Source of the DNA: an uncultured Selenomonadales bacterium
GTDB taxonomy: Bacteria; Bacillota; Negativicutes; Selenomonadales; Selenomonadaceae
Length of the DNA stretch: 64,000 bases
Direction of reading: 5' to 3'
Assembly (NCBI GenBank): GCA_937877545.1
Contig: CALFJE010000062.1
Coordinates: forward strand, 1-64,000
Shown here in pieces: positions 41,101 to 49,306 of this stretch (its first letter is position 1; each line of letters begins with the position of its first letter). The notes below the pieces were generated by a model. That model was not told the origin of the DNA. It ran no database searches and saw only the letters and a program-made list of their open reading frames with translations. The position numbers were made by a program, and so were the translations under genes.

Positions 41101-42329
41101 CGCATTTTACGCCCGATTGCAAGGCAAAACATACAATCCTCGCTCCGCAAATGGCTCCGATTCACTTTGAACTTGTCCAAACCGTCCTGCAGAAATACGG
41201 CTACAGAATTCTGATTCCCGCGCTGCCCGATAAGGCGGCGATTGATTGGGGCTTGCGCTACGTCAACAACGAGATGTGCTATCCCGCGATTGTCGTTACG
41301 GGGCAGATGATTGCGGCGTTGAAGTCGGGCGAATGCGACCCCGATAACACTTCGATAATTTTGTTCCAGACGTGCGGCGGTTGTCGCGCCACGAATTATA
41401 TCAGCGTCATGCGCCAAGCTTTGAAGTTTGCGGGCTTCGGGCAAGTGCCGGTTTTTGCGTGCTACGGCTTGCCCGACGAGACCGATGCCTTTGAGCTGAG
41501 TCGCGATTGCCTCATGGACGCGATTAAAGCCTCCGTCTACGGCGATTTGCTCATGAACGTTTCCAATCGTATGCGCCCGTATGAAATTCGTCGCGGCGAG
41601 ACCGATAAACTGTTCGCGGAGTGGATGACGATTGCCAAGGCGGATTTGATTGACGGGAATTATTTCAGTTATCGGCGCAATATCGCGGAGATAGTGCGGC
41701 AATTCGACGCGATACCGATTAACGACGTTGCAAAGCCCAAAGTCGGCATTGTCGGAGAAATTCTGGTAAAGTATCACCCCGTGGCGAACAATTATTTGGA
41801 GCGGATATTGGCGGAGGAGGGCGCGGAGGTCGTAATGCCCGACTTCGTGGATTTTTTCCTGTACATAGCGCACGACGCGATAGTCAAGCGGGAATTATTG
41901 GGCGGCTCGCGCAAGGAGGAATTTTTCGCGGAGATTTTCATCAAGCTGATAGAATTCTTCCGTCTGCCGATGAAAAACGCGCTCAAGAATTCCGAGCACT
42001 TCCGCGCCCCGCACTCGATAAAGGACACTGCGCGGCTTGCAAGTCGATTCGTAAGCACGGGCAATTTGAACGGCGAGGGCTGGTTCCTGACCGGCGAAAT
42101 GGTGAAACTCATCGAAGAGGGCGTGGAGAATGTGGTCTGCCTTCAACCGTTCGCGTGCCTGCCGAATCATTTAACGGGCAAAGGCGTAATGCACGCGCTG
42201 AGGCAACACTTTGAGCGGGCAAACATCGTGGCGATAGACTGCGAGGCGGGTTCGTCGGAGGTCAATCAGTTGAATCGAATCAAGCTCATGCTGACAATCG
42301 CGAAAAAGCTCCTTCCGCGCAGAAGATAA
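38136..42329 (+). CDS. 2-hydroxyacyl-CoA dehydratase activase-type giant protein (BadF/BcrA domains plus DUF2229)
   Basis: The 1397-residue protein has two tandem BadF/BadG/BcrA/BcrD ATPase (activase) domains: the first from GIDIGSTTIK with Cys in GVCAGGTGSF, the second from GIDAGSTTTK with EACSAGCGSF. A Cys cluster CGRCGNNC then C-rich spacing follows around residues 605-645, then a DUF2229/2-hydroxyglutaryl-CoA dehydratase-like C-terminal half with QTCGGCRATNYI and a VDFFLYIAHDA stretch. Activases use ATP to drive an electron into (R)-2-hydroxyacyl-CoA dehydratases. Single-chain proteins of this layout are common in Firmicutes; their substrate is usually unknown. Confidence 0.88.
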   Translation: MKVGIDIGSTTIKLVVMDNKEQLIFKNYARHFSEIGSALTNSLTSLKNIIGEKTFKIALAGSAGMGIAKKISLPFVQEVIACQRAVEEFIPQTDTVVELGGEDAKIIYLGNAPEVRMNGVCAGGTGSFIDHMASLLSTDAPGLNALAEKGKQIYTIASRCGVFAKTDIQALMNDGAKKADIALSIFQAVVNQTIGNLAQGRPIAGNVAFLGGPLHFLPELKKRFVETLGLSKEEVVETPDGNFFVATGAALSDEAQEISIGKLEESIKKSEEAAKSETRKADFTLFADAADYDAFKARHEAAKVKRGDLSTYRGKIYVGIDAGSTTTKICAIGGDKEILYTNYGSNEGAPLKIVVKQIRDLYDKLPATAQIGGVYTTGYGEAIVKAALHADGSEVETFAHLTAAQEFCPDVSFVLDIGGQDMKCFFVKDGTIGNITLNEACSAGCGSFIQNFAQGLNMTVGDFAGKALNSKAPVDLGTRCTVFMNSKVKQAQKEGATVSDISAGISLSVIKNALFKVMQLKNVDDLGDNIVVQGGTFYNDAVLRSMEEILNKNVIRPDIAGLMGAYGAAILAKENFSGDSTLLSAEQLENFSVVTKSYRCGRCGNNCLITMQKFPDGGKYFTGNRCERGAGGKIKAQSEIPNAFAYKYQRVFDYKPLENAPRGSIGIPRTLNIYEDYPFWHTFFTKLGYRVEISAKSSAQIFYKGLSTIPSDSLCYPAKLAHGHIMDLVERGLKKIFYPCEPYNFDTRSDNFYNCPIVAGYPENIRNNMDVLREKNIKFIQPFLPVHDIKKLKKRLAEEFYSENITAKEISAAVDAAAAEMENYRRDVQNFGENLLNRIKNTGEHAILLIGRPYHIDPEINHGIAEMIQSYGLPILSEDAVYHTPIDAPQISVVNQWSYHARLYHAAQFAAQNPNVTLIQLSSFGCGLDALTIEQVKEILEAHGRIYTMIKLDEVSNLGAARIRLRSLLAALKRKSPVSYSPKKFPERPHFTPDCKAKHTILAPQMAPIHFELVQTVLQKYGYRILIPALPDKAAIDWGLRYVNNEMCYPAIVVTGQMIAALKSGECDPDNTSIILFQTCGGCRATNYISVMRQALKFAGFGQVPVFACYGLPDETDAFELSRDCLMDAIKASVYGDLLMNVSNRMRPYEIRRGETDKLFAEWMTIAKADLIDGNYFSYRRNIAEIVRQFDAIPINDVAKPKVGIVGEILVKYHPVANNYLERILAEEGAEVVMPDFVDFFLYIAHDAIVKRELLGGSRKEEFFAEIFIKLIEFFRLPMKNALKNSEHFRAPHSIKDTARLASRFVSTGNLNGEGWFLTGEMVKLIEEGVENVVCLQPFACLPNHLTGKGVMHALRQHFERANIVAIDCEAGSSEVNQLNRIKLMLTIAKKLLPRRR

Positions 42330-42344
42330 ATCGTAAAAAATCGT

Positions 42345-42378
42345 TTCCCTTCCGAATTGCGGCGGGGAATTTTTTTTG
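42345..42378 (+). terminator. Terminator of the activase gene
   Basis: TTCCCTTCCG (42345-42354) with CGGCGGGGAA (42360-42369, one mismatch and one G-T pair), then eight Ts. Confidence 0.7.
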
Positions 42379-42719
42379 CAAAAATCGGCGGCGGTGCAGG
42401 CAACCTCCGCGTTAAATACCTTGATTATCTGTACCGTGCAGATTCCACGTTGCAGATAGGCGGAGGCATCGGGACTTACTCCGCAGAGAGAATTGTCAAC
42501 AACGACGCTATAATCACAGTCGGCGACGGCAAGGACATTATCTGCGACTTCGACGACGATGACCTCCTTCAAGTCAGCGGCACGTTTACCGCCTCCTACA
42601 ACGTCGGCACGAATAAAGTTCTGATAAAGGTCGGCTCGACCGCCTCCGCTATAACTTTGCAAGACTTCACCGCCTCGACGTTCAATATTAACGGCGACCG
42701 CTACGCAATCAGCGGTTAA
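42375..42719 (+). pseudogene. RTX-like C-terminal fragment
   Basis: An open frame with no start or RBS reads STLQIGGGIGTYSAERIVNN, VGDGKDIICDFDDDDLLQ, TSAITLQDF-like strands and a stop. These are the RTX-type strands seen in the giant gene and its relatives. It directly follows a terminator, and a second terminator closes it. It is likely a leftover 3' end of a larger gene. Confidence 0.6.
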
Positions 42720-42765
42720 ACCCTTAAAAAGCAGTAAAATCTGCGCGGAGTCAAAAAATTTTCCC

Positions 42766-42787
42766 CCGCTTTCAAAGCGGATTTTTT
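42766..42787 (+). terminator. Terminator after the RTX-like fragment
   Basis: CCGCTT and AAGCGG form a 6-bp stem with a 3-base loop, followed by A and six Ts. The octamer CTGCGCGG lies just upstream at 42741. Confidence 0.65.
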
Positions 42788-42788
42788 A

Positions 42789-42817
42789 TTGACAAGAAAA
42801 ATATTCCGCGTGATAAT
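42789..42817 (+). promoter_or_regulatory. Promoter of the Bcr/CflA-type gene
   Basis: TTGACA (42789-42794), 17 bases, GATAAT (42812-42817). Confidence 0.7.
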
Positions 42818-42846
42818 CGGCAAAAAAGATTCGGCGAGGCGAGTTC

Positions 42847-44061
42847 ATGAGGCGGCAAAAATATTTGACAGTAACGGCAATGATAATCTACCTGACATTT
42901 ATCGGGGCATTTATCCCGCTGTCGACGGATTTGTATCTGCCCGCGTTGCCGGAGATGGGCAATTACTTTTCGGCGAGCGAGTTCCTTGTCGGCTTGACGC
43001 TGACTATATTTTTTTTCGTATTCGCGGTGAGCATGATTTTATTTGGACCTTTGTCGGATAAGTACGGGCGGCGACCGATTTTGATATTCGGCGCGGCGAT
43101 TTATACGGCGGCGTCATTAGCCTGCGCGGAGGCGTCGAACATATATTTTTTGCTGGCGGGGCGATTCTTTCAAGCGGTGGGTTCGGGCGCGATAATCACG
43201 GTGGAAACCGCGCTGATTAAAGATTGCTTTCGCGGGCAAATCATGCGGAAAATCTTGGCGATAACGCAAGCCCTGGGCGTAATAGCCCCCATGGCGGCAC
43301 CGTTAATCGGTGGCGTGCTGTTGACGTTCACGGATTGGCGCGGCTCGTTTTATCTGCTGACGCTCCTAGGCGCGATAAATTTATTCGTGGCGTTTTTATT
43401 TTGCGAGACTTTGCCCGAACACAAACGCTATCACGGCGGAATATTCAATTCGCTGACGCTCCTGCTTGAAGTCGGGCGCAAACGTTACTTCATGGCGGCG
43501 TTGATTATGTTCTCGATATTATCCGCGCCCTACATGGCGTACTTAAGCGCGTCGTCGTTCATCTATGTGGAATTCTTCAACCTGACCGCGCAGGAGTACA
43601 GCTATTTTTTCGCGGTGAACTCGGCGGCGTCAATCCTCGGACCGATACTCTACCTCAAGCTGAAAGATTTAATGACTAACGTCGGAATGTTGCGGCTGTG
43701 CTTTCTAATCGCGGCGGCGAGCGGCGTCCTGGTCTTGACGGTCGGGCAAATGCGGGCGGTCGTATTCTTGCTGGCGTTCGTGCCGTTCACGGCGATAGGC
43801 GCGGTGGTGCGCCCGTTCGCAATGGAAATTCTGTTGCTCGAAGCCAAAGAGAACGTCGGAACCGCCTCGTCGATTATAAACTTTGTGCCGACGCTGTTCG
43901 GGAGCCTGGGCATGATGCTCGGAACGTTGCCGTGGGCAAATTTCATAGACGGGCTTGGGCTAATCATGACGACGGCGACGGCGTTATCGATATTGCTGTG
44001 GCTTTTGATTCGGAGCGGGCGATTCGGGGCGGCTCGGCAGAGTGCAAGCGATTTAACTTAA
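42847..44061 (+). CDS. Bcr/CflA-type MFS multidrug efflux transporter
   Basis: The 404-residue protein has 12 hydrophobic helices. The first loop contains STDLYLPALPEM, and the loop between helices 2 and 3 has GPLSDKYGRRPI, both hallmarks of DHA1 drug:proton antiporters of the Bcr/CflA group. Later landmarks are FFQAVGSGAIITVE and AFVPFTAIGAVVRP. It exports drugs or amphiphiles, substrate not set by sequence. It overlaps nothing but is followed 12 bases later by the SGNH hydrolase gene on the same strand. Confidence 0.9.
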   Translation: MRRQKYLTVTAMIIYLTFIGAFIPLSTDLYLPALPEMGNYFSASEFLVGLTLTIFFFVFAVSMILFGPLSDKYGRRPILIFGAAIYTAASLACAEASNIYFLLAGRFFQAVGSGAIITVETALIKDCFRGQIMRKILAITQALGVIAPMAAPLIGGVLLTFTDWRGSFYLLTLLGAINLFVAFLFCETLPEHKRYHGGIFNSLTLLLEVGRKRYFMAALIMFSILSAPYMAYLSASSFIYVEFFNLTAQEYSYFFAVNSAASILGPILYLKLKDLMTNVGMLRLCFLIAAASGVLVLTVGQMRAVVFLLAFVPFTAIGAVVRPFAMEILLLEAKENVGTASSIINFVPTLFGSLGMMLGTLPWANFIDGLGLIMTTATALSILLWLLIRSGRFGAARQSASDLT

Positions 44062-44073
44062 GGAGGCGTTTTT

Positions 44074-45027
44074 ATGCGATTGAAAAGATTTTTGCCGCTG
44101 ATATTGGCGACGTGTTTGCTGTTCGGCGGAGGCGTCGAGGCGGACGAGCTAAAAAAATTCCCGCCGCCGCTGTTGACGGCAGAATTCGAGCAAATGGACT
44201 TCGCGCCGCTTTACCCGACGTATTCTTGGGAGCCGGTGCCGCGAAGCGAATTTTACAAGATACAACTGGTAAAAATCGGGGAGGCGCGAGACAAAATCGT
44301 CCGCGAGCTGTATAACACGGAGGCGTTTAATCGCGTAACGGACGGGACGCCTTTGACGGAGCCGGGCGAATATTATTGGCGCGTGTGCGTCGTCGACAAG
44401 AAGCATAAGCAATTAAGCGATTGGTCGGTCAGGAAATTTTTCAAAGTGACTGCGCCCGTAAAGTTCGCGGTGCTCGGCGACAGCATAAGTCACGGCGGCG
44501 CGAACTACATTCCTGCGGGGCAACTTTCCTGTCAATGGGAGACGTATTGCGACGTTCCGATTAAAAATCTGGCGCGGAGCGGCGATACAACTCAAATGAT
44601 GCTGGAGCGTTTCGACAAAGACGTTCTGCCGTTCAAGCCGCGTGTGCTGGTGATAATGGGCGGCGTGAACGATATACGCATGGGCATGAGCGGCGACGCG
44701 GTTATCAAGAATTTGGCGGCACTGCGCGATAAATGCCTTGCCAATAAGATAACGCCGGTTTTCTGCACGCTTACCTCGATGAACCCCGAAATTATTCAAC
44801 GCGTGGGAATTCCGTTGACGGCGGGCGATTGGCGGGCGGAGCGCGAACGCGTCAATCTCTGGATAATGCAGACGCCGTATTGTGTCGACGCGGCAAGCAC
44901 TCTTACGGACGACAAAGGCTATCTCCGCGCAGATTTGACGCCCGACGGCTTGCACCCCGCCTTACGCGGCAAAAAGCTTATCGGCGAGGCTGTCGGCGAC
45001 TATCTCAAAAAAATGAACGTTACATAA
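44074..45027 (+). CDS. Exported SGNH/GDSL-type hydrolase
   Basis: The 317-residue protein has a signal peptide (MRLKRFLPLILATCLLFGG), a middle Fn3-like segment with PGEYYWRVCVVDKK, and a C-terminal SGNH hydrolase: GDSISHGGAN (catalytic Ser), block III GGVND and block V DGLHP (catalytic Asp/His). Such enzymes deacylate carbohydrates or lipids at the cell surface. It follows the efflux gene by 12 bases with an AAGGAGG site. A strong hairpin after the stop has no T run. Confidence 0.88.
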   Translation: MRLKRFLPLILATCLLFGGGVEADELKKFPPPLLTAEFEQMDFAPLYPTYSWEPVPRSEFYKIQLVKIGEARDKIVRELYNTEAFNRVTDGTPLTEPGEYYWRVCVVDKKHKQLSDWSVRKFFKVTAPVKFAVLGDSISHGGANYIPAGQLSCQWETYCDVPIKNLARSGDTTQMMLERFDKDVLPFKPRVLVIMGGVNDIRMGMSGDAVIKNLAALRDKCLANKITPVFCTLTSMNPEIIQRVGIPLTAGDWRAERERVNLWIMQTPYCVDAASTLTDDKGYLRADLTPDGLHPALRGKKLIGEAVGDYLKKMNVT

Positions 45028-45032
45028 CAAAA

Positions 45033-45056
45033 GGAGCCGTCATGGATGACGGCTCC
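45033..45056. other. Strong inverted repeat after the SGNH hydrolase gene
   Basis: GGAGCCGTCAT and ATGACGGCTCC form an 11-bp perfect stem with a two-base loop. No T run follows, so it may stabilise the mRNA end or be a terminator without a U tract. Confidence 0.5.
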
Positions 45057-45162
45057 CCCGCCGGCGCATTTGCGTGACGCAAATACCGACGGCGTCGTTA
45101 CTTGAAAATATTATACGGTACGGGTAGCGGACTTTACGCCCCTGCGAGGCACCCTTTCTTTG

Positions 45163-45192
45163 CTACTTTCTTTGGGTGCGCAAAGAAAGTAG
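45163..45192. repeat. 12-bp perfect inverted repeat
   Basis: CTACTTTCTTTG (45163-45174) and CAAAGAAAGTAG (45181-45192) are separated by GGTGCG. Part of the left arm is also preceded by a direct CTTTCTTTG copy at about 45153. Such repeats resemble dispersed palindromic elements in other bacteria. Confidence 0.65.
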
Positions 45193-45241
45193 TTAATCCA
45201 TATGGATTCTTTGATTCCTGTCTTGTGAGCAAGAAAGGAAA

Positions 45242-45276
45242 AACCCCTCCGATTTTTGGGAGGGGTTAAATTTTTT
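45242..45276 (-). terminator. Terminator of rpoBC
   Basis: AACCCCTCC (45242-45250) pairs with GGAGGGGTT (45259-45267), with Ts on the minus strand. It lies just after the rpoC stop at 45287 and may also act on the plus strand. Confidence 0.75.
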
Positions 45277-45286
45277 CAGCTGTAGA

Positions 45287-48200
45287 TTATTCGGTTTCGG
45301 CTTCCTTATCGATAACGGTCAGCTCGCGGTAATGCGCCATGCCCGTGCCCGCCGGTATCAGCTTGCCGATAATGACGTTTTCCTTAAGCCCGATAAGCGG
45401 GTCAATCTTGCCCTTAATCGCTGCGTCGGTGAGGACGCGTGTCGTCTCCTGGAAACTTGCCGCGCTAAGGAACGAATCGGTTGCCAGTGACGCTTTGGTT
45501 ATGCCCAGCAGAATCGGCTTGGCGACGGCGGGTGCTCTGTCCTCCTCGATAGCTTTGGTGTTCGCCGCCTCGAAGATGTTCATATCTACGAATTCGCCCG
45601 GCAAAAATTCCGTCGAGCCGCTGTCTTCGATCTTGACCTTGTGAAGCATTTGCCTAACCATAACCTCGATATGCTTGTCGTTAATTTCGACGCCCTGGGA
45701 TTTGTAGACTTTTTGGACTTCCTTGACGAGGTAGCGGTGGGTTTCGCGGATGCCGCAGATGCGGAGGATGTCGTGGGGGTTTTTTGCGCCGTCGGTGATG
45801 TTGTCGCCGGCTTGGATGGTGTCGCCCTCTTTGACTTTGGGTTGGATGCCGAAGGGGATGACATATTCGCGGGGCTGTTGGTTGGCTTGGTCGAAGGGGG
45901 TTATAACTATTACTTTAAGGCCGTTTTTATCGGGTTCGCCGTAGCTTACCGTGCCCGATATCTCCGCGATTATGGCGTTGTTTTTGGGTTTACGGGCTTC
46001 AAAGAGCTCCTCGACACGAGGCAAACCTTGAGTGATGTCGCCGCCGGCAACGCCGCCCGTGTGGAAGGTGCGCATAGTCAATTGGGTGCCCGGCTCGCCG
46101 ATACTCTGAGCGGCGATAATGCCCACCGCTTCGCCGATTTCAACCTCCGTGCGATTAGCCAAGTCTTGCCCGTAGCACTTTATGCAGACGCCTTGAGCAC
46201 TCTTGCAGGTCAAGACAGAACGAATCAAGACTTTGTCGCGAACAGCACAGATTTTATCAGCCAAAGCGTCGTCAATGGTGGTGTTTATCGGGGCAATTAA
46301 GTTACCGTCAGAGTTGGAAATATCCTCAGCCAAAACCCGCCCAAGGATACGGTCTTTCAAGGATTCGATAACGCCGCGGGTGCCCTCGGTAATAGCCTCA
46401 ACCAAAATGCCGCGGATATTATTGTTGCGAATGAAGATTTCGGGAACGTCCTCGCAGTCCAATATCGCGTCCAATGCCTCGTGCGTAAGGTGTTCGCCCG
46501 CCTCTATGGTCACGCCGTCAAAGGAAACCGCCCGCGCCAACTCCTTGCCAATGTGCTCATGAATAAAGGCGTGGCGCAAAGTATGGCGTTCGGATTCGTC
46601 GCGGGTGCCCAAACGGATAACCTCAACAACACGACTGTGCTTCGGCGCATTGGGCTCAGTCAAACTCGAACCGCGTAAAACCAACTCAGCCGCACCCGTC
46701 TCGCCCAGGCTAACCAAATTTTCCTCGTCCAAAATGGTGTCTTGAGCTATGGCAACCTCGCCCGTCTCGGCATTGACAACATCAGAGGCAACCACGCGCC
46801 CCATTAAAGATTCGCTCAAAATCTCCAGCGCGTCAAAGGTGTCCTCAGCCAACAGAGCCCGCTCCAATAACAAATTGACAGAAGTAACGTCGCAATCGTC
46901 TTGGCGAACAATAACGTCCTGCGCCACGTCAACCAAACGCCGCGTCAAATAGCCGGAGTCCGCCGTGCGAAGAGCAGTGTCAGCCAAGCCCTTGCGCGCT
47001 CCGTGACTTGAAATAAAATAATCCGAAACACTTAAGCCCTCGCGGAAATTCGCCGTTATCGGCAAGTCAATAATCTTGCCCGAAGGGTCAGCCATTAAGC
47101 CGCGCATCCCAGCCAACTGGCGCATCTGTTGCTTGTTGCCACGCGCCCCCGAATCGCTCATCATAAAGATAGGATTGAATTCGTCCATGTTCTCCATCAT
47201 TGCGTCCGCGACCAAATCCGTCGCCTCGCTCCAGAGCGCACAGACTTTCTTGTACCGCTCAGTCTCCGTCAAGATACCCCGATTGAAATAAGTCTCAACC
47301 TTCTTGACCTTCTCGGAAGTCTCAGCCAAGATGTCAGCCTTCTTGGGAGGAACGATAACGTCCGATATGGCAACCGTCATGCCCGCAATACAGGCAAAAT
47401 GATAGCCCAATCGCTTAACGTCGTCGATAACCTCAGCCGTCCGCGTAGCCCCAAACGCATTGAAACACGCAGCTACCAACTTGCCCAATGCCTTCTTGTT
47501 CATGACCTCTCCCAATATCCACGCGCCCGCCACGTCACGATGATAATACCGTAACTCCTGCGGCAACTTCTCGTTGAAGATCATCCGCCCTACCGACGTC
47601 TTTACCATGATATATTCGTCGTCCGCCGCAAGCTGCTCTACCACAAACTCCGGCAACCGCTCTACGCTTATCCGCACGTTTATCTCAGCTTGTAAATCCA
47701 ATTCCTTTTGATTATATGCCAGTAATGCCTCTTCTATCCCCGTGAAATATTTCCCCGCGCCCAAGACCCGCCGCGCAGGCTTGTCCGCACGCAACTTCGT
47801 CAGGTAATACGTCCCCAATACCATGTCCTGCGTCGGTACTATTATCGGCTTCCCGTCCTTCGGTGCCAATATGTGATTCGCCGCCAACATCAATACCCGC
47901 GCCTCCGCTTGCGCCTCCGCCGACAACGGCAGGTGTATCGCCATTTGGTCACCGTCAAAGTCGGCATTGTAAGCCGTGCACGCCAACGGGTGAAGCTTTA
48001 AGGCGCGACCTTCCGTCAAGACCGGCTCGAAGGCTTGAATGCCCAATCTGTGGAGCGTCGGTGCGCGATTCAACAAAACGGGGTGCTCCTTGATGACTTC
48101 CTCCAAGACGCCCCAGACTTCAGGCGTGGCGCGGTCAACTTTTTTCTTCGCCGCCTTGATAGTCAAGCCCGAATCCGCCGAAAGTTTCTTCATGACAAAG

Positions 48201-49306
48201 GGCTTGAAAAGCTCCAAAGCCATTTCCTTAGGCAGGCCGCATTGGTGAAGCTTAAGCTCCGGACCGACGACGATAACCGAACGCCCCGAATAGTCGACGC
48301 GCTTGCCCAGCAAGTTTTGACGGAAACGCCCTTGCTTGCCTTTGAGCATATCGGAAAGAGATTTGAGCGGACGATTGCCGGGACCGGTGACGGGACGCCC
48401 GCGCCTGCCGTTATCAATCAAAGCGTCGACAGCCTCTTGGAGCATACGCTTTTCGTTGCGGACGATGATGTCGGGAGCCTTGAGCTTAAGCAGACGATTC
48501 AAGCGGTTGTTGCGGTTAATGACGCGGCGATACAAATCGTTGAGATCGGAGGTAGCGAAACGTCCGCCGTCAAGTTGAACCATGGGGCGCAGTTCGGGCG
48601 GGATAACGGGAATAACCGTCATAATCATCCATTCGGGTTTATTGCCGGATTTGCGGAAAGCCTCCACGACCTCAAGGCGGCGAATGGCACGGATACGTTT
48701 TTGCCCGTTGGAGGAGTTCAATTCCTCGCGCAATTCGGCACTGAGCTCTTCCAAGTCAATATCGCGCAGGAGCTTTTGAATAGCCTCCGCGCCCATACCG
48801 ACTTTAAACGCGCCGCGTCCGAATTCTTCCTTTTTGAAACGGAACTGACCTTCGGTGAGAAGGTCTTTTTGTTTTAAGTCGGTATTGCCGGGGTCGAGGA
48901 CGATGTAAGAGGCGAAGTAAAGCACGCGCTCCAAAGCCCGCGGGGACATGTCAAGCAACAAGCCCATGCGAGAGGGAATGCCTTTAAAATACCAAATGTG
49001 GCTGACGGGCGCGGCAAGTTCGATATGCCCCATGCGTTCGCGACGAACCTTGGCGCGAGTGACTTCAACGCCGCAACGGTCGCAAATGGTGCCCTTGTAG
49101 CGAACACGCTTGTATTTGCCGCAATGACACTCCCAATCGCGGGTGGGTCCGAAAATGCGCTCGCAAAACAAGCCGTCGCGTTCGGGCTTAAGAGTGCGAT
49201 AGTTAATGGTTTCGGGCTTTTTGACCTCGCCGTATGACCACTCGCGGATTTTCTCCGGAGAGGCAAGCCCGATTCGCATGGAATCAAAGATATTAACGTC
49301 GAGCAT
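45287..49306 (-). CDS. rpoC: DNA-directed RNA polymerase subunit beta'
   Basis: The 1339-residue subunit has the N-terminal zinc finger CHCGKYKRV...CDRCGVEV, the lid region, the catalytic NADFDGDQM Mg2+ site, the trigger-loop region (LTMRTFHTGG) and a second zinc finger near CKSAQGVCIKC. The length is normal for a diderm Firmicute. The ATG overlaps the rpoB stop by one base, so the two are translationally coupled, and the same promoter upstream of rpoB is expected to serve both. Gene order rpoB-rpoC is standard. Confidence 0.98.
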   Translation of the reverse strand: MLDVNIFDSMRIGLASPEKIREWSYGEVKKPETINYRTLKPERDGLFCERIFGPTRDWECHCGKYKRVRYKGTICDRCGVEVTRAKVRRERMGHIELAAPVSHIWYFKGIPSRMGLLLDMSPRALERVLYFASYIVLDPGNTDLKQKDLLTEGQFRFKKEEFGRGAFKVGMGAEAIQKLLRDIDLEELSAELREELNSSNGQKRIRAIRRLEVVEAFRKSGNKPEWMIMTVIPVIPPELRPMVQLDGGRFATSDLNDLYRRVINRNNRLNRLLKLKAPDIIVRNEKRMLQEAVDALIDNGRRGRPVTGPGNRPLKSLSDMLKGKQGRFRQNLLGKRVDYSGRSVIVVGPELKLHQCGLPKEMALELFKPFVMKKLSADSGLTIKAAKKKVDRATPEVWGVLEEVIKEHPVLLNRAPTLHRLGIQAFEPVLTEGRALKLHPLACTAYNADFDGDQMAIHLPLSAEAQAEARVLMLAANHILAPKDGKPIIVPTQDMVLGTYYLTKLRADKPARRVLGAGKYFTGIEEALLAYNQKELDLQAEINVRISVERLPEFVVEQLAADDEYIMVKTSVGRMIFNEKLPQELRYYHRDVAGAWILGEVMNKKALGKLVAACFNAFGATRTAEVIDDVKRLGYHFACIAGMTVAISDVIVPPKKADILAETSEKVKKVETYFNRGILTETERYKKVCALWSEATDLVADAMMENMDEFNPIFMMSDSGARGNKQQMRQLAGMRGLMADPSGKIIDLPITANFREGLSVSDYFISSHGARKGLADTALRTADSGYLTRRLVDVAQDVIVRQDDCDVTSVNLLLERALLAEDTFDALEILSESLMGRVVASDVVNAETGEVAIAQDTILDEENLVSLGETGAAELVLRGSSLTEPNAPKHSRVVEVIRLGTRDESERHTLRHAFIHEHIGKELARAVSFDGVTIEAGEHLTHEALDAILDCEDVPEIFIRNNNIRGILVEAITEGTRGVIESLKDRILGRVLAEDISNSDGNLIAPINTTIDDALADKICAVRDKVLIRSVLTCKSAQGVCIKCYGQDLANRTEVEIGEAVGIIAAQSIGEPGTQLTMRTFHTGGVAGGDITQGLPRVEELFEARKPKNNAIIAEISGTVSYGEPDKNGLKVIVITPFDQANQQPREYVIPFGIQPKVKEGDTIQAGDNITDGAKNPHDILRICGIRETHRYLVKEVQKVYKSQGVEINDKHIEVMVRQMLHKVKIEDSGSTEFLPGEFVDMNIFEAANTKAIEEDRAPAVAKPILLGITKASLATDSFLSAASFQETTRVLTDAAIKGKIDPLIGLKENVIIGKLIPAGTGMAHYRELTVIDKEAETE

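Noticed and set aside
45033..45056. Terminator of the SGNH hydrolase gene
   Set aside because: The stem is strong but no T run follows, so it is listed only as an inverted repeat.
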